A stretch of 64,000 nt of DNA from Paramacrobiotus metropolitanus (GCF_019649055.1 NW_026570298.1:186001-250000); one strand, 5' to 3'; counted from the stretch's first letter, positions 33,590 to 46,282 are shown. A program made the numbers and translations. The notes: a model not told the origin generated them from the sequence alone.

Positions 33590-33960
33590 CGTACATGCAT
33601 GCAACAAGACATACTACAACACACGTCAGCACCTGTGCACACCTGTGCACCTGTGCACAATTGCACACGTCAGCAACCTGTGCCAATTTCCTTGACAAAT
33701 GTGCAACATAAAGAGCAACAGTCTCTTCCGTAGCGGGAAGAGCGCGTAACTGATACTGCTCGCAAAAGGTCACGCATGCTCGCCATTGTGAAGAACGCGT
33801 TTTGGAGGTCGTAGCCGCCATTGATCTAAGCCGAAGTTCGGACAGCTTATAACGCAGTTGGGAGACTGCAACAAGGACAAGACGGTAGATTAGGCCCGGG
33901 AAAACTGGATTTAAAAAATTCAAAGAAACGCGAAGCATGTTGCGGGGCCTCTGTTAATCT
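33590..33960 (-). mobile_element. DIRS-like element: truncated tyrosine recombinase
   Basis: The minus strand encodes an N-terminal core-binding domain (SKTRSSQWRACVTFCEQYQL then LPATEETVALYVAHLSRKLA) typical of the tyrosine recombinases of DIRS/Ngaro retrotransposons. The catalytic R..HxxR..Y part is absent: after KLAQ the frame enters a CACCTGTG-type simple repeat (33625-33680). It lies downstream of the reverse transcriptase as in complete DIRS elements. Confidence 0.6.
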
Positions 33961-33975
33961 GCTCAAGGCATCCAC

Positions 33976-35460
33976 CTACACATTTTTAACGCCCGCCGAG
34001 TGCGTAGCGACCACTCGGAAGTTGTGGGCGTTGCTTGCGGCAAACACGAACTTGAGCCATTTCAGCGCCTCCACATTTTTTGTTGTGCCTCTGTTCAGAA
34101 ACGACACGGTTTGCGTGTTATCTGAGAGGACAACAACTTTGGCGCCGTTAAAATATGAAGCAAAAATTATGAGCGGAATGCAGGCGGCTATCAGCTCCAA
34201 AAAATTAATATTGCGCTCCAGCGATGCGTGCACGTACGGCGGCACCAGCCAGTTTTGTTCAAAGCCGTTGGGCTTATCCGAACTCGATGACCGCCAAGTG
34301 CCGGCAAGCCAGCTGCCCTCTACCACTGCACCAAATCCTGAAGAGGATGCATCGGTGCAGACAGTGATAACTGTCCGAGGTGTACCCAGCGGGCACGGGC
34401 AGAGACCGTTAAAGTCGGCTGCAAATTTGTTCCACCACGACAGCTCGAAGCGTAAGAGTCGGTTGACTTTAACTTTATGCCACGGCTTGTCAAGGGTGCA
34501 CAAACAATCAATAAAAATTCTGGTAAATGTGCGGGCACCGTAAACTGCTTTGGCAGCAAACGACATGTGACCGACAAGCACCTGCAGATCCTTCTTACTT
34601 ATCGACTTCGCACTTTGGTGACCTTTCACTAAATTCAACAAATTATTTAGTTTTTCCGCTGGAATTTCGAGCCGCTCTGGTTCACAGTCGATTATCAAAC
34701 CCAAAAAGGTGATACGCCGACTTGGTCCGACTACTTTTTCCCATTTTGCGGAGAAACCGAGTCTTGTTATTAAATTTAAAAAATACAGAAGGGTTGAATT
34801 ACAGAGCTCATAGGTTTTACCTATCAGAAAAAAATCATCAAGGTAACAAATTATGAAAAATCCGCGGTTCCGCATTATTAATGCCAAACCAAAGCATAAA
34901 CAACGGTCGACATTATATGTTTCTGGCTCGCCATCAAATGACCATTGAAACCCTTGCAGCTGCCAATGTGCCGGGTGAACCGGCACAGAGCGATAAGCTG
35001 CTTTTTTGTCGACGACTGTGAAATAACAACCAGGTGTTGCTAATTGCAAAGCATCATCGATAGACTCAAAACAAAAAGGCTTTGCGTCAATAAAGGAATT
35101 CAGCGAATTATTATGAGGGCGACTACAGTCGGTTATAGGCCGAACTGATCCTGTCTCCTTCTTGGGTACTGCGCCTATCGCATGAATGCGGAGAGGCTTT
35201 TCTCTCTGCAACTTGATGCGACCTATTTCCAACTCCTCACGAAAGAGTTGGTCTAGAACAGGCTTTGATTCCTTACTGAGAGCACTCGGAGAATTTCTGC
35301 AGTCGGCTGGCCCGATTGCATTCAAATCGAAACAATACAAAATCCTTCCCGGATACCATTAAGAATAAAATCAGCGTCTTTAACGCCTGATAGCTCAGTG
35401 ACCCAATTTCTGTAATTCCGGGTAAGGGAGCAAAATTCAATTAACTCTAGCAAAATTCAA
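33976..35460 (-). mobile_element. DIRS-like element: reverse transcriptase and RNase H, decayed
   Basis: Minus-strand frame 35340-33976 contains RT motifs (VPKKETGSVRPITDCSRPHN, CYLDDFFLIG with the catalytic DD) and an RNase H region (VCTDASSSGFGAVV, NINFLELIAA, VVLSDNTQTVSFLNRG). Between LCFGL and ALIMRNRG about 20-25 residues of the palm are missing, so the polymerase is not functional. Upstream, at 35440-35341, the frame reads LIEFCSLTRNYRNWV... with a GI..GFCIV motif and then a TGA and frameshift. A ~20-bp tandem duplication near 35445-35470 adds further stops. Confidence 0.8.
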
Positions 35461-35618
35461 TTAACTCTTCAGATGGCAAACAGGTCAGCTCTGAGTTGTC
35501 AGAGTTTCCCTGCGCCAAAGGCCCAGTTTCAAGCACGGGCGCCACCACCGGCGCAGGTGTCTCGGTGTTCCCGGAAACTGTGTCCGCGCTCACCACATTC
35601 CCCACAAACATGGTTGAA

Positions 35619-36750
35619 TCAGCAGGCAGTGGCGGATCGGGGACAACTGCCTTCTTGGAAGGCATAACAGCAGGCAAATTTATAGCGGTTCGTGTCCGAA
35701 CCGCTGCACCCGCGAAAAAGCTGCTGGCTTACGGCCTTATTTTGGTGTCGACGGTTGCCGGCATGAAAATGCCGGGCGCTGTAGTTATTATGTTGTTGAA
35801 AATCATTTAATGAAAATCCCTCTTCTTTTGCGTCATGACGAAAATCGTTGTCAAAAGCCGAAATTGCGTCATCTCGAAAAGTACACCGCATAGAAGTTAG
35901 AAATTCATTGTACTCTAGATGTTCCAACAGAGTACGAGCGTATTCCCCTGACACTGTTTTACACAGCTTTATAGCTGTACGCCAACTATGGACTGCAAAT
36001 TCGTCCAGCGACAAATCAGTTGGCCCGACCGTTTTGCTTTTGGCACCCGGTTTCGGACATGCAAGCTCATGCGGTCGTTGCAGATCGCGCGCTTCCGCTG
36101 GGAAGCGACTACGATCGCTTACAGGCCGACGCGGTTTCAAAATCGTGCAAGAATCAAGAGAAGACAGCCTATCCGACCGCTTCGGCTTCTCATAGTCCGA
36201 CTCACCCCCCGGGGTGTGTGTGCGGGCAGGTGGTTCTGGAGCCGGGTTGGGTACAGAATAGCGGTGACCTTTGCTGCTGCGGTGCCGGCCGGTGCCACGG
36301 CTGCGGCTGCTGCTGCGAGACGATGACCCCGACTGACGCGGCTGTTGTTCTTTGGCTGGTGCGGGTTTGGGTGGATTCTGGGCAGAGAGTCCGGCACGAA
36401 TATACTTCTCAAGTATACAGCGAACACCTTCGCGGCTGATGAAGGACAAATTATCCGGGAATTTCGACGATTCCCCCAGTGTCAGCAGAGTGGCCCTGGT
36501 GGTGATGCCCTCCTTTTCCAGCTCATCCTGGCACGTGTGGTCCAGCTTCAGGGGACGCAGTACACCTTCAATGGTCTGGTTGAACAGGTGGTCGTCCGCA
36601 ATCTGAGCTAACTTCTTCTTGTCGTCGTCGCAGGCATATAGAAGGTCCAACTGATCACAAAGCTTTTTAAGCTTATCAACAGAAATTACATCAGCATCAA
36701 TGGTTAACACATCACCGTTCAAACCATTGCTTGCGCACAGCCAGGTTACT
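35619..36750 (-). mobile_element. DIRS-like element: gag-like ORF
   Basis: A minus-strand open frame of about 375 codons upstream of the RT. It has an acidic/leucine-rich N-terminal part (LDLLYACDDDKKKLAQIAD), a serine/arginine-rich linker (SSSRSSSRSRG), a conserved block (LDEFAVHSWRTAIKLCKTVS) and a cysteine-containing end (CCYAFQEGSCPRS) like the zinc-binding C-terminus of DIRS/Ngaro gag proteins. The first ATG and the 5' end are not clear; its upstream edge meets the duplicated promoter of gene G near 36753. Confidence 0.65.
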
Positions 36751-36820
36751 CCCAAGTGTCAATATTGATAAATTTAATATGGTTCGGGTATTTGCGTATT
36801 ACGTACACGAACCATACACC

Positions 36821-36832
36821 CATATAAATTAC
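36821..36832 (+). promoter_or_regulatory. TATA-like box of receptor pseudogene G
   Basis: CATATAAATTAC, identical to the box before gene E, inside a conserved promoter block starting near 36753. Confidence 0.4.
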
Positions 36833-36993
36833 ATCGGAGACCCAACGTGCGCTTCCCCGGCGTCGATGATGTCGCCAGTAAAATGTGCCGGCGTCTGTGG
36901 ACATGTTACAGTTAGTTTACCATTTGGAGTACTTATTGCAGCTGTTATTTTATGTCCTTACATTACACCTTGCAGAATACTGTATCCGTTATT

Positions 36994-38552
36994 ATGGGAT
37001 TTTCCCAGACCGGCATCGTATGAAAATGTCTAACGATCCACCTGGTCATTCTCCAGTTTTTCGGTCATGGCTTTTTCTCGTTTAATCGCTCAGCCAGCAA
37101 ACGCCAGTCAAAACCATCCATACTACACTTTCTGTGGCGCATCTGGGTGGTATTCTTCACCGCATCCTGGTTGCTGAACTCCGTCGCCGCCATCATGCAG
37201 TACAGTAGCGGAGTAATATCCCATCCCAGCACCGGTTCCACCACACAGCGCATCACTGCCGTCGCCTGCACCATCAGCAACCAGATATTCCTCTTCTTCG
37301 CCTACCTCCACATGGCCTACACCCACGCTGATTTGCAGGAGGTTCTCGAGAAAGTGGACCGCCACTGTGCCATCTGGCTGACCTTTACCCAAAGGAAACA
37401 GCTAGTCGGTTTGGTGGTGCTGCTGTAGGCTTTCAGTGCGGGACAGTACATATGGCGGCAGACACCCGTGACCGCGACCTATGTCTCCGGCAAGCCTGTC
37501 CCGTCTTGGGCAATTCCTTGGCTCGTGGAGAATTATGCGCCGCAGATTAATCGCCTATGGACGAACATCTTCTCCGTGCACATGTTTCTGACGCAGTGCT
37601 GCCTGTTAGCGTATCTCCTTACAGTGCAGGCTGCGGTGCTGATTGTGGCGGTAGCCATGGGGCTGTGTTTCCGCAGGATAGCCCGTTCATTGGCAGAAAA
37701 TGGTTCCGTGAGGGGGATTACAACGCTCCTGTTGCGCCACGGGGAACTGGCGGAAACGCTGGCCCAGCTGTACGCGGTGATGGCGGTCCCGACGCTAATC
37801 TGGTACGCGTACGGGATACTATCCTTCCTGTCGGTGATTTCCCAACTCAGTAGCGGTCTGGATCCGGGATTAATGGAAAAAACGGTTATAGCAACGGTTA
37901 CGTTTGTCCAGAACACGGTGGTTTTTATTTGGGTTAATAACCAGGTACACCATATGTACGTAGGACAATAAGGTGCTTCCGCCATATTATTATCGCAGAT
38001 CACCATACAAGCACATACGATACACTACGGGTAGATCTTGAGCGGCAGGGGATTCCTGCATACAGTTTATTTTATTTTCGTTGTTATAATGGTACTGTTT
38101 GTACAGGCCGAGTCCATTATGCCGGTCGTGCAGACATTTCTTCGGCGGTTGGACGAACAGGATGAGCATCATGAAATAACATCTTATGTTCAACATATCC
38201 AAGTACAACGCATCGGGTTTACCGCCGGCAAGCTCTTCTTCATCGATCAGGGATTTGTTGCATCGGTAATCGGGCGTTTACGAAGTGTTCCGTCAAAGTA
38301 GCTGCTATGATTTTCGCCGGCTAACTGCCGCTTTTGTTACGTCTTGATTGTTACTAATTTTTTACTTCTTTAAAATCACAGCATTTGTTAATATAATGCA
38401 CTGAACCGTCTCTTTGGTTGCAGCTAGCGGGATTTCTCGCAACCTATGCGATTTTCATGTGGGAGTTGGGAGAAAAGGGACTATCGGCAGATGACGTACT
38501 ATTACTGAAAGGCGTCTTTCGAGAATGGCAGAACTCAACATGTTCCATCTAA
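36994..38552 (+). pseudogene. Gene G: gustatory-receptor-like pseudogene, paralogue of E, two stops
   Basis: Exons 36994-37944, 38107-38265 and 38424-38552 with the same phase-0 introns as E and a frame otherwise open for 412 codons. TGA at 37021-37023 replaces a Gln codon (codon 10), and TAG at 37426-37428 replaces a Ser codon in TM3. All seven helices, the exon 2 end (FTAGKLFFIDQGFVAS) and the TM7 motif (TYAIFMWEL) are conserved. No indels: decay is recent and by point mutation. It heads the duplicated pair G-H. Confidence 0.82.
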
Positions 38553-39258
38553 CCGATCATAATCTGTTTTAAAATAGCGAAGCCAAGCGTCTCCAGAAGG
38601 ACCCGTATAGCGTGCTGATATGCAGAATAAAACACTGAGAGATTGACGCGCAATATCGTAACTTGTTAGCAAATGTTTGAATTGTGAAAACCTTTCGAAA
38701 ATTGTTACATAACGACTTGTCGGACATCGACTGTCTTTGTCCATATACAAATGCACATCGCAACTTTCAACAGACACATTCTCTCTGAGAATATCTTGAC
38801 TGTCATTTTCTATTGCTCTTACCGACACCATATCGCTTCTGAACTACAAATTACTAATGTTTTATATCAGCTCTTTTGTAAACAGTACTCGTAGGATTTC
38901 TACAGAGAACAGCGGTAAGAAGACTATTTCGCAATACGCGCAGAAACCTATGTAATAATTTTTTGTTTTAATACCAGGCAGCCCCATACTGCGTAACAGA
39001 ACGCGGTGGACGCTTTCCCACAGCGGCCATATGACAAACACTGGCCCTCAGCTGACATCCTTAAAACAGGATGCTCGGTATTTACATCATTTCCCACAGG
39101 TCGCATCATGCGACCTGTCCGTGACGTCACCAACTCGAAATCATTCTGCAAAAACTGTCCACTACAAACACAATACCAAGCTCTACGCTTTAGTCGGCTA
39201 TAAGCGGCAAATTCTTAGGCTGTTAGTTTCCAAGATAACCTAAGTAATTACTACCGGA

Positions 39259-40708
39259 ATGACTGGCACTTCGTACGGCATCCTGCGTCACCACGTCCGC
39301 TTCCATTTAAAAAATCGCCCAGTTATGTGGACACGGTTTCTTCTCACGTCAGCCTCCATCTTCATCCAGTATCCACAAAATCCAACACTTTGTGTGGAAG
39401 TTATGGGTCGTTGTTTTCGCAGTCTCCTGGTTGACTTGGTCCTCCACCGCGGCCTACCGTTTAACTGTGACCCCCTCAAATGGCACTTCCACGACCCAGT
39501 ACATCATCATATCAGCGTGTAATGTCATCAGTAACGTCTTCGTCTTCACCGCGTATGTCTACATGTTCTGCCGGCATAATTCCATCGAAGCGGTTCTGCA
39601 CAAAGTGGACCACTACTGCGTCCTGTATTTTGCGCCCCAAACAAAGAAACACTTCCTGTGGGTTGCAATCTTCATGTACGTTTTCAGTAGTGTTTTATTT
39701 TTGTGTCGCTTGTATCCGTTAATGTCGGCCTATTTTGCTGCACACCTTGAAACAGTATCAGCCGTCGCTTGGTTGCTGGATCGACTAGCACTGCATCTGA
39801 ACCCGGTTTTGAAGGACGCAGCGTGGCTGTACATTAGTGTCATCACATGCTTTTTCGTCCCTTACATCATCGCAATGCAGGCGATGTTAAGCGCAATGAT
39901 TGCCGCCGTTGGGATGTGCTTCGGGGAGATTACAGCGTCGGCAAGGAAGACTGTGGGGAATAAAGAGGATTTACCGGTGTTGAAGGCGCTGCTGCTGAGT
40001 CATGGCGAACTGGGTGACACGGTGGCCGGGTTCGATGGAGTGCTGGCGTTCCCGACGTTTATCTGGTATTCGTTCTATATTCTGAATTTCTTGGCGGCGG
40101 TGCCGACGCTGAAAGCCGGATGGCAGGTGGATGCCGTTGGACTGACGGCGTTGTCGGGCGCAGGAATTGTCCAGGCCACGGTGTATTTCGTCTACGTTAA
40201 CGATAAGGTCAGCATACATAAAATTTTCAGTACATAACACTTTCAAACGAATATAATTGGTAAACATAATTTCATTTAATTTGCAAAATCTTCGGTAAAT
40301 TGATGATTATAGGCTGAGTCCATCGTCCCCTTTTGCGCAAATTCATGCGCCGGATTGACGATCAACGTCAGCACTCTAAGCTGGTGTCGTACATCCAGAG
40401 CGTGCAAACGAATCGTATTGGTTTCACGGTCGGCAAGTTCTTCTTCATTGACCGTGGATTTGTGGCTTCGGTAAGATGCAATACTACAACTATAACTGTA
40501 CATAATCTCACATATGCATAATAAAGCACAACGTTTCCACGATCCCAAAATGGTGTTAAAATATTAGACATTTTTACAGTTGGGCGGAGTTATCGCCACT
40601 TACGTCATTCTGATGTGGGAGCTCGGTGAAAAGGGACTGTCGACTGAGGACCTGCATCTGCTGCAGAAGACATTTCGTGAATGGAGCAACTCGACATGCC
40701 GCCGATAA
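39259..40708 (+). pseudogene. Gene H: gustatory-receptor-like pseudogene, paralogue of F, two frameshifts
   Basis: Exons 39259-40207, 40313-40470 and 40580-40708. Exon 1 is 949 nt (948 expected): one extra base in the A-run at 39308-39313, after FHLK. Exon 2 is 158 nt (159 expected): the T-run at 40331-40334 has four T where F has five. Between and after the lesions the frames are open and close to F (WLTWSSTAAYRLTVTPSNG, FTVGKFFFIDRGFVAS, LGGVIATYVILMWEL). A downstream ATG at 39392 could not rescue it because the exon 2 shift remains. Confidence 0.8.
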
Positions 40709-42190
40709 GCGTATCGGGACTTTCGGAGCACATTTTAGTTGGACCGGTAGTCGTGGGCGCTCGCACGGAGCACATCGCTCTGAACGCGCTTGCTTTAATG
40801 CGATGTTTCCAAACAGTGCGTCCGTTAGGTGAATTTTCGTGGGCATCCATAGCTTACGTACGCAGAAAACCACGATTTTTCACCACGCTTTGGTCTGTCA
40901 CGTTTGCTTGACACCCCCTCCCTGGTTCGCTCAGTCATATTACATGGACCAGACCACTCAGTCCCACCGGGGTTCGCCGGGGTCATCGCGGCTTCCCATG
41001 TTTCTTGGGCCCTTCCGCGTACGTATGTTATGGATACTCCCGTATTTGTGCTTTGCAATAACGGAAGATACTGCCGCGAGCGCTTATTTTGGGCTCGGTA
41101 CAATAATCCACGTTTTTTTACAAAATTCTACCCAAACTGGGAGATGTACCGTTCTGCACCCTAGAGCGGTTCCCATTCTCCGAGTTTGGGAAGAGTTTAA
41201 CACAGAATAAAACCAATAAACACGGTACACCAGGAGCATATCCAATGCGTGCAATTAAATATTCTTACACTAGGCGCACGAACTGGAACGAGCAGGGAAG
41301 AGCCTGTTTGCGCAAAATGCGAAGTATTACGAGAATAGGACACCGATAAATGTATAAAAGTATCTGTATATACAGGTAGCAGACAAATCTGAAGAACGCC
41401 AGTTAAAAAATAAATGACGAATACATAAGCTGTCGGGATTATTTGTTCGTCGCACCAAACATGTGCTCATCTCTCATTTAAAGCCTGCTGGACTTACCCA
41501 ACTAAGAAACCATCTGTTACCACAATAAGTTGGGAAAGCGTTAAAACGGCTTGATTTTTTTAATAAATAACTGACGTTCGCGGTTATCGGCCATCGTTTC
41601 ATTTTAGCTACCCATAGATACTGTAATGTATTGTAGATATCGTCGTTTGTTATTCACTGAGCGTGTTGTAAAAGCCATGTATGAGATTTAACAACGGCAG
41701 GATAACTATGAGCACATAGTTGGAGACACTGATCGAATAAGCTAGCATATCTTCAAAATAATCAGAACAAATGTAAGAACCAGTTCCTCAAGTAGTGCCG
41801 GAAATAAACAGAAATAAGAACTGGACATCCCTACAAATGTTTTCCGGCATTTGATTTAGCTTATTAACTGCAACTATCGTGTTATTTGTATCATGAGTGG
41901 ATGCGGAGTGCGACCATCCGTATTAACTGTCTCTGGAGTGCAATTCATACCATCCACTGGGAAAACTCCTGAGAAGAGTTAGCAGAAGTCACATTTGCAC
42001 GCTACTCCCAGAGCGACGAAGACCAGGAGATTATTATTATCATCGTAAGTACTACTATCCCACAACCAGTATGCACCAGCGATTATTTGCGCGATACTGT
42101 TGCCAGCAGGATCTCAGCAGGGCCACAAAATTGGATTAACTAGACATTATAGCTCTACCTGCGGATTATGATTATTTACGACACCCCGTA
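40709..42190. other. Spacer with a block homologous to 31.3-31.5 kb
   Basis: No gene supported. From about 41555 to 41790 the sequence resembles 31290-31499 joined directly to 32217-32280 (shared pieces include GAACGTGTT/GAGCGTGTT, AAGCCATGT and GCTAGCATATCTTCA). This copy lacks the 31500-32216 transposon. Confidence 0.5.
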
Positions 42191-43655
42191 ATGGCGTTCC
42201 TAGCATCAGGAATGGTGAGAACCTTTCTTCGTTTTCATCTTGGAATCGTCCATTTCTGTGGTCATGGTTTTTTCCCTTTCTGTCAGTCGCATTCGCTCAG
42301 AACGCGTAAGGAGAAGATTCAGAAGTTTCTTTGGAGGATCTGGGTGGTGTTCTTTGCAGTCTCCTGGCTGACATGGTCGGCGGCCGCCACGTACCGTCTA
42401 ACCGTTGTACCGGCCGCCGGCACCACCACCACGGAGAGCATCATCCTCACCGTGTGCTCTATCATCAACCACGTATTCTTATTCATCGCCTACGTCTATT
42501 TAGTATGCAACAATGAACACATCGAGTCCGTTCTAAACACCGTGGACGAGTTCTGCGCCATGTATTTCACAGCGAAAACGAGAAAACGGTTTACCGGCGT
42601 TGGCATGCTCATGCTGGCGTTGTGGGGTGTTCTGTACGTGTGTCGCGAATGGCCGTTAGTAGCGACGTTCCGTACTGGGCGAGCAGCGAATATTTCCGGC
42701 ATCGCGTGGCTGTTTAAGCAGTACGCACCGAAACTGCACCCAGTTTTAGAAAGTCTGGTTTTACTGTTTATCGGTGTGATGACATCACTGTTCACGGGTT
42801 ACACCATCGTCGTACAGTCGATGTTGAGCATCATTGTCGTGGCGATCGGTATGTGCTTCGGTGAGATTACGGCATCCGCCCGGAGAATCATCCGCACAAA
42901 GGAGGATGCACCGTTGTTCAAGGGGCTCCTACTGCAGCATGGTGAACTGGGCGATACTGTGGCGCGTTTGGACGATGTTCTGGCGTTCACGATTTTCATC
43001 GTGTATGCGTTTTATGTCTTGACCTTTCTGTCGGCGGTCCCGACGCTGAAAGCGGGATTCCAGCTGGACGCGGTGGGCGTTACCGTGGTGTCCGCCGCGG
43101 GATTGGTGCAGGCGACCGTCATGTTCGTCTACGTCAACGATAAAGTAAGCGCCAGTATGCGACCGCTTCTTGCGCCTAGTTTTTTTGCTGAATTTTCTGC
43201 CGGTAATTTTTGATACTTTTTTGGCTGTATATATTTATTATTGATTTGCAGTTTGCGTATGCTGTATAATTATTTGTAAATTTAGGCTGAATCTATTGTG
43301 CCCTTTCTACGCAAATTCCTCCATCTGGTCGATGATCAGCGCCGGCATGCCAAATTGGTGTCGTACATACAGAGCGTGCAGAAGAATCGCATCGGCTTCA
43401 CCGTGGGCAAGTTCTTCTTTATTGACCGCGGATTTGTGGCGTCGGTAAGTCAATCCTTCCAATTCCGGATAATCTTTGGCGAACTTTAACGTAAAAAAGA
43501 ATGCCTTCTAGTTGGCCGGGGTCATCGCTACGTACGTCATTCTAATGTGGGAGCTGGGAGAGAAGGGCCTGTCGCACGAGGACATACAGCTGCTAAAGAA
43601 AAGCTTCCACGAATGGAATAACGACATGCAGGATATAGACTGCGACGAAGTTTAA
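42191..43655 (+). CDS. Gene I: gustatory-receptor-like 7TM protein, 3 exons, 418 aa
   Basis: Exons 42191-43144, 43286-43444 and 43512-43655, phase-0 introns at the family positions. Closest to F and H (shared WLTWS.AATYRLTV.P, GMCFGEITASAR, VPTLKAGFQLDAVG). TM7 region FTVGKFFFIDRGFVAS / LAGVIATYVILMWEL. The C-terminal tail is longer than in the others (ends DMQDIDCDEV). No lesion: with E it is one of two intact receptors here. Predicted plasma-membrane chemoreceptor; the ligand cannot be inferred. Confidence 0.8.
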
Positions 43656-44464
43656 AATTTGTTTCCCGAAAACAGTTCCATATGCTGTATCTGTATGCAC
43701 GTACAAGCTTTTTCCGTAATTTCTATCATATTAGCATGGCAACAAATTAATAGAAATTCATACGGCAAACTCCATAGTGCGGCGTGGCATGCCACACTAT
43801 TATTTTACGCTCTACATGCATTTGGTATAACTGGTGTATGCCAACTATCGATCGAAATTATAAACTATCGATATAAATTATAAAGTATCAACTTTTCTCT
43901 TTTATTTGCTTCCTCTCTCCTTAATTTTTTCTCCTGCCTAGTACTCCTTTTTTTTTCTCCAGCATTTTCTCATTTTTTTCTTGATATTTAAATCTTAAGA
44001 GGACATTGTAGTAGACGTGTGGTGAATTGTGGTGAATTGTCATTGTGGTAGACGAAGTGTAATGGCAATCGTTCTGGGCGCAACTGTTAGCGAAAAAATA
44101 AATATGTGCTGTGCTTTATCTGTACCTCTACGATAGAAATTACGGGACAAGCTTGTAAGCAAACTTCTATCAGCTCTGTATAACCTGCTTCTAAAATTAA
44201 CGGCACCTAATATATCGAGATAGTTAAAGGGAGAACAGAAATTTATCCTGAAGTACCAATAATTAGTCGATCGCACAACTATAAGTTAGGCATTCCCTAT
44301 GGTTATAAGTACCTCCTCATCGCCAAGTTTCGCTGCGATGTATACCGACATTACTTGTATGGATTTTCGCATTATGTTGATCGATGTTAAATTAAATACG
44401 GGCAAAATTATGATGGCATTGTTTTTCGTAGTGCCGTCTAGGCACGTACCGCATTGTAGCCAGC
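43656..44464. other. Spacer downstream of gene I
   Basis: AT-rich, with pyrimidine runs near 43900-43990 and a short GTGGTGAATT duplication at 44020-44039. No gene. Confidence 0.55.
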
Positions 44465-44637
44465 ATACAGCTTAGGACAAAATGGTCGCATACCCAATAT
44501 CTCCACATTCAGTACGAATGCAGCGCAGTGCACTGTACGACTGAGTTCAAAATATCCGTTTCGTACAAGTGCACTGCACCGCTTGCGTACAGAATGCTGG
44601 GTATGGGGCTATGCGACCATTTAGTCCTACATTGTAT
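44465..44637. mobile_element. Short inverted-repeat (MITE-like) element
   Basis: Left arm 44465-44540 (ATACAGCTTAGGACAAAATG...) and right arm 44561-44637 (its imperfect complement ending ...TAGTCCTACATTGTAT) fold into a hairpin of about 76 bp with a ~20-base loop. A single arm recurs at 33262-33340. No coding capacity; 44638-45070 holds nothing else. Confidence 0.6.
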
Positions 44638-45070
44638 CAAAAGCGACGTAATCAGCGTCGATTGTATTAGCAATTTCGTCTGGCTGTACAGTGAAATGTA
44701 GCCTTAGGCAATGAAACGGTAATCAAGGAAACGGTATTCGGCATCAATGTTCGTCTAATTTGGTTTAGTTTCGCATTATCACGTCCAGATCTCGCAGATA
44801 CGGGATTATTTTTGAAACGCTTAGATATATCTGTTATTTGGGTTGTCTGTTATCTTCGGCTTTTTAATCACACAAAATCTTTTCAGCCAAGATTTATAGG
44901 CAGTTTTATGACCATAAAAATGTCATTCAGCACAAATTCTATGAGCTTCACGCGCATTGGCCTCATAAAATCAAATACAGAAACATGAAACCCTTGGGGG
45001 TATTTCCGGGTGGCGTACATAGATCGTCAGTCGGTCGTAGACCTTCGCGGCAAGACTACGACGAACCGAA

Positions 45071-46282
45071 TTAAGGCCAGTTACAGTTGTTAGCTTGAAT
45101 TGTCATCTCCACCAACGCTCCATCCGTCATCGCACCGCCGGTACGCAGATGGCCGGCCCAGGGAAACTACAATGAGAAGATATGGCGGTACGTACGGTGG
45201 AGAGTGTGTGCAGTACTGAATCAAAGGTTTGTGCGGCTTACGACGGTGCAGTTGTGTGTCTTGCAGAAATCCGCGATGGCTTTGTCCACCAGCGGGAATT
45301 CGCTGGGCCCGTTGACCGCCAGGGCCAGCAGATCGTGGACGTTCTCCCATTTACAGCCGGCCTCGGTGAGGATCTGGTTGGCCAGGGTCATGACCTGGAT
45401 GGCTTCGTTATACGTGCCGCCGTACGTGATGATGGAGCGGTCGGCGAAGGATTTAAAGGCGCGTATCGAGGTCATGTACAAGATATCTCCCACTTTGATC
45501 GCGTATCTACACCACAAGAACAGGCCACACTTGAGTTAATCAAAACCAGATCAAGATCGATCAAACTGCCATTAGCCGATCAAAACATGCTAAATGTATG
45601 CATGCAGCGTGTTGCATCCGCTGATTTCTACAGATTACGATTTAGAAAGGCGGGAATCGGCCGAGAACTGAATAATAAAATCAACAGGCAATGTACAACA
45701 AGAACCCCAATCCAATGCGCATAAATCGCCAGCACCGGTTTCGAACTGCAAAGCGCTTATTTGCGTAGTATGCGTGAAAAGGCGTAGCATACAACCTTCT
45801 TTCCAGTTCCATATACAAGTATGCAGCACGGTAATTTACGTATAACTTTTACATTCCTGACTATGCATTTTAAGTATAGGTTTCACTATCAAAAAAAGGC
45901 GGGAGACGGGAGCCAAGCGCTTACGTTTGAAATGAAAATGCATTACAAAAACCCGAGTAAACGATAAGAAAAGGTCACGCTTACTGCCATGGCCGGTTGT
46001 CGGGTTTGGGCGGCGCCACCGTATTGTTAATGGTAATAATGTGGGTCTGGGTCACGGCGACACACGTGCAGGGAGCCGGGGTGTAGGACGGGGCCGGTGA
46101 TGTCCCGTAATCGGCCGCATTGAGTCCTATCAACAACCGATGCAAAAATCAGAAAAAATATAAGAAAACGTGGGAAAGAAGCGGATCAGAAAAAGCGTCT
46201 GTACCCAAAGCGTCAACCAAGCACCGTACGTACCGTAGACGTAAAGAACGAAGACGGCGAAAGCTGCGCGTGCGAAGACCAT
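45071..46282 (-). CDS. RidA/YjgF-family protein, 4 exons, possibly secreted
   Basis: Minus-strand exons 46126-45984, 45506-45242 and 45166-45071 join cleanly (phases 2 and 0). They read PDNRPWQYAIKVGDILYMTS, then YNEAIQVMTLANQILTEAGC, KWENVHDLLALAV and GALVEMTIQANN, the order of the RidA (L-PSP) fold, normally a trimeric imine deaminase. The PxRxxV motif carrying the substrate Arg is FPWAGHL here, so the canonical activity is doubtful. Two starts are possible. ATG 46120 gives 165 aa. A separate exon 46282-46234 encodes a signal-peptide-like MVFARAAFAVFVLYVYG with a GTACGT donor, but joining it (phase 1) to exon 2 needs one base fewer in the run of five G at 46077-46081; then it reads GLNAADYGTSPAPSYTPAP into the conserved part. 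I favour the secreted form with an indel, weakly. Confidence 0.72.

Noticed and set aside
40839-41210. 123-codon plus-strand frame after gene H.
   Set aside because: Composition is irregular, no family resemblance, and the corresponding place after gene F has nothing similar.
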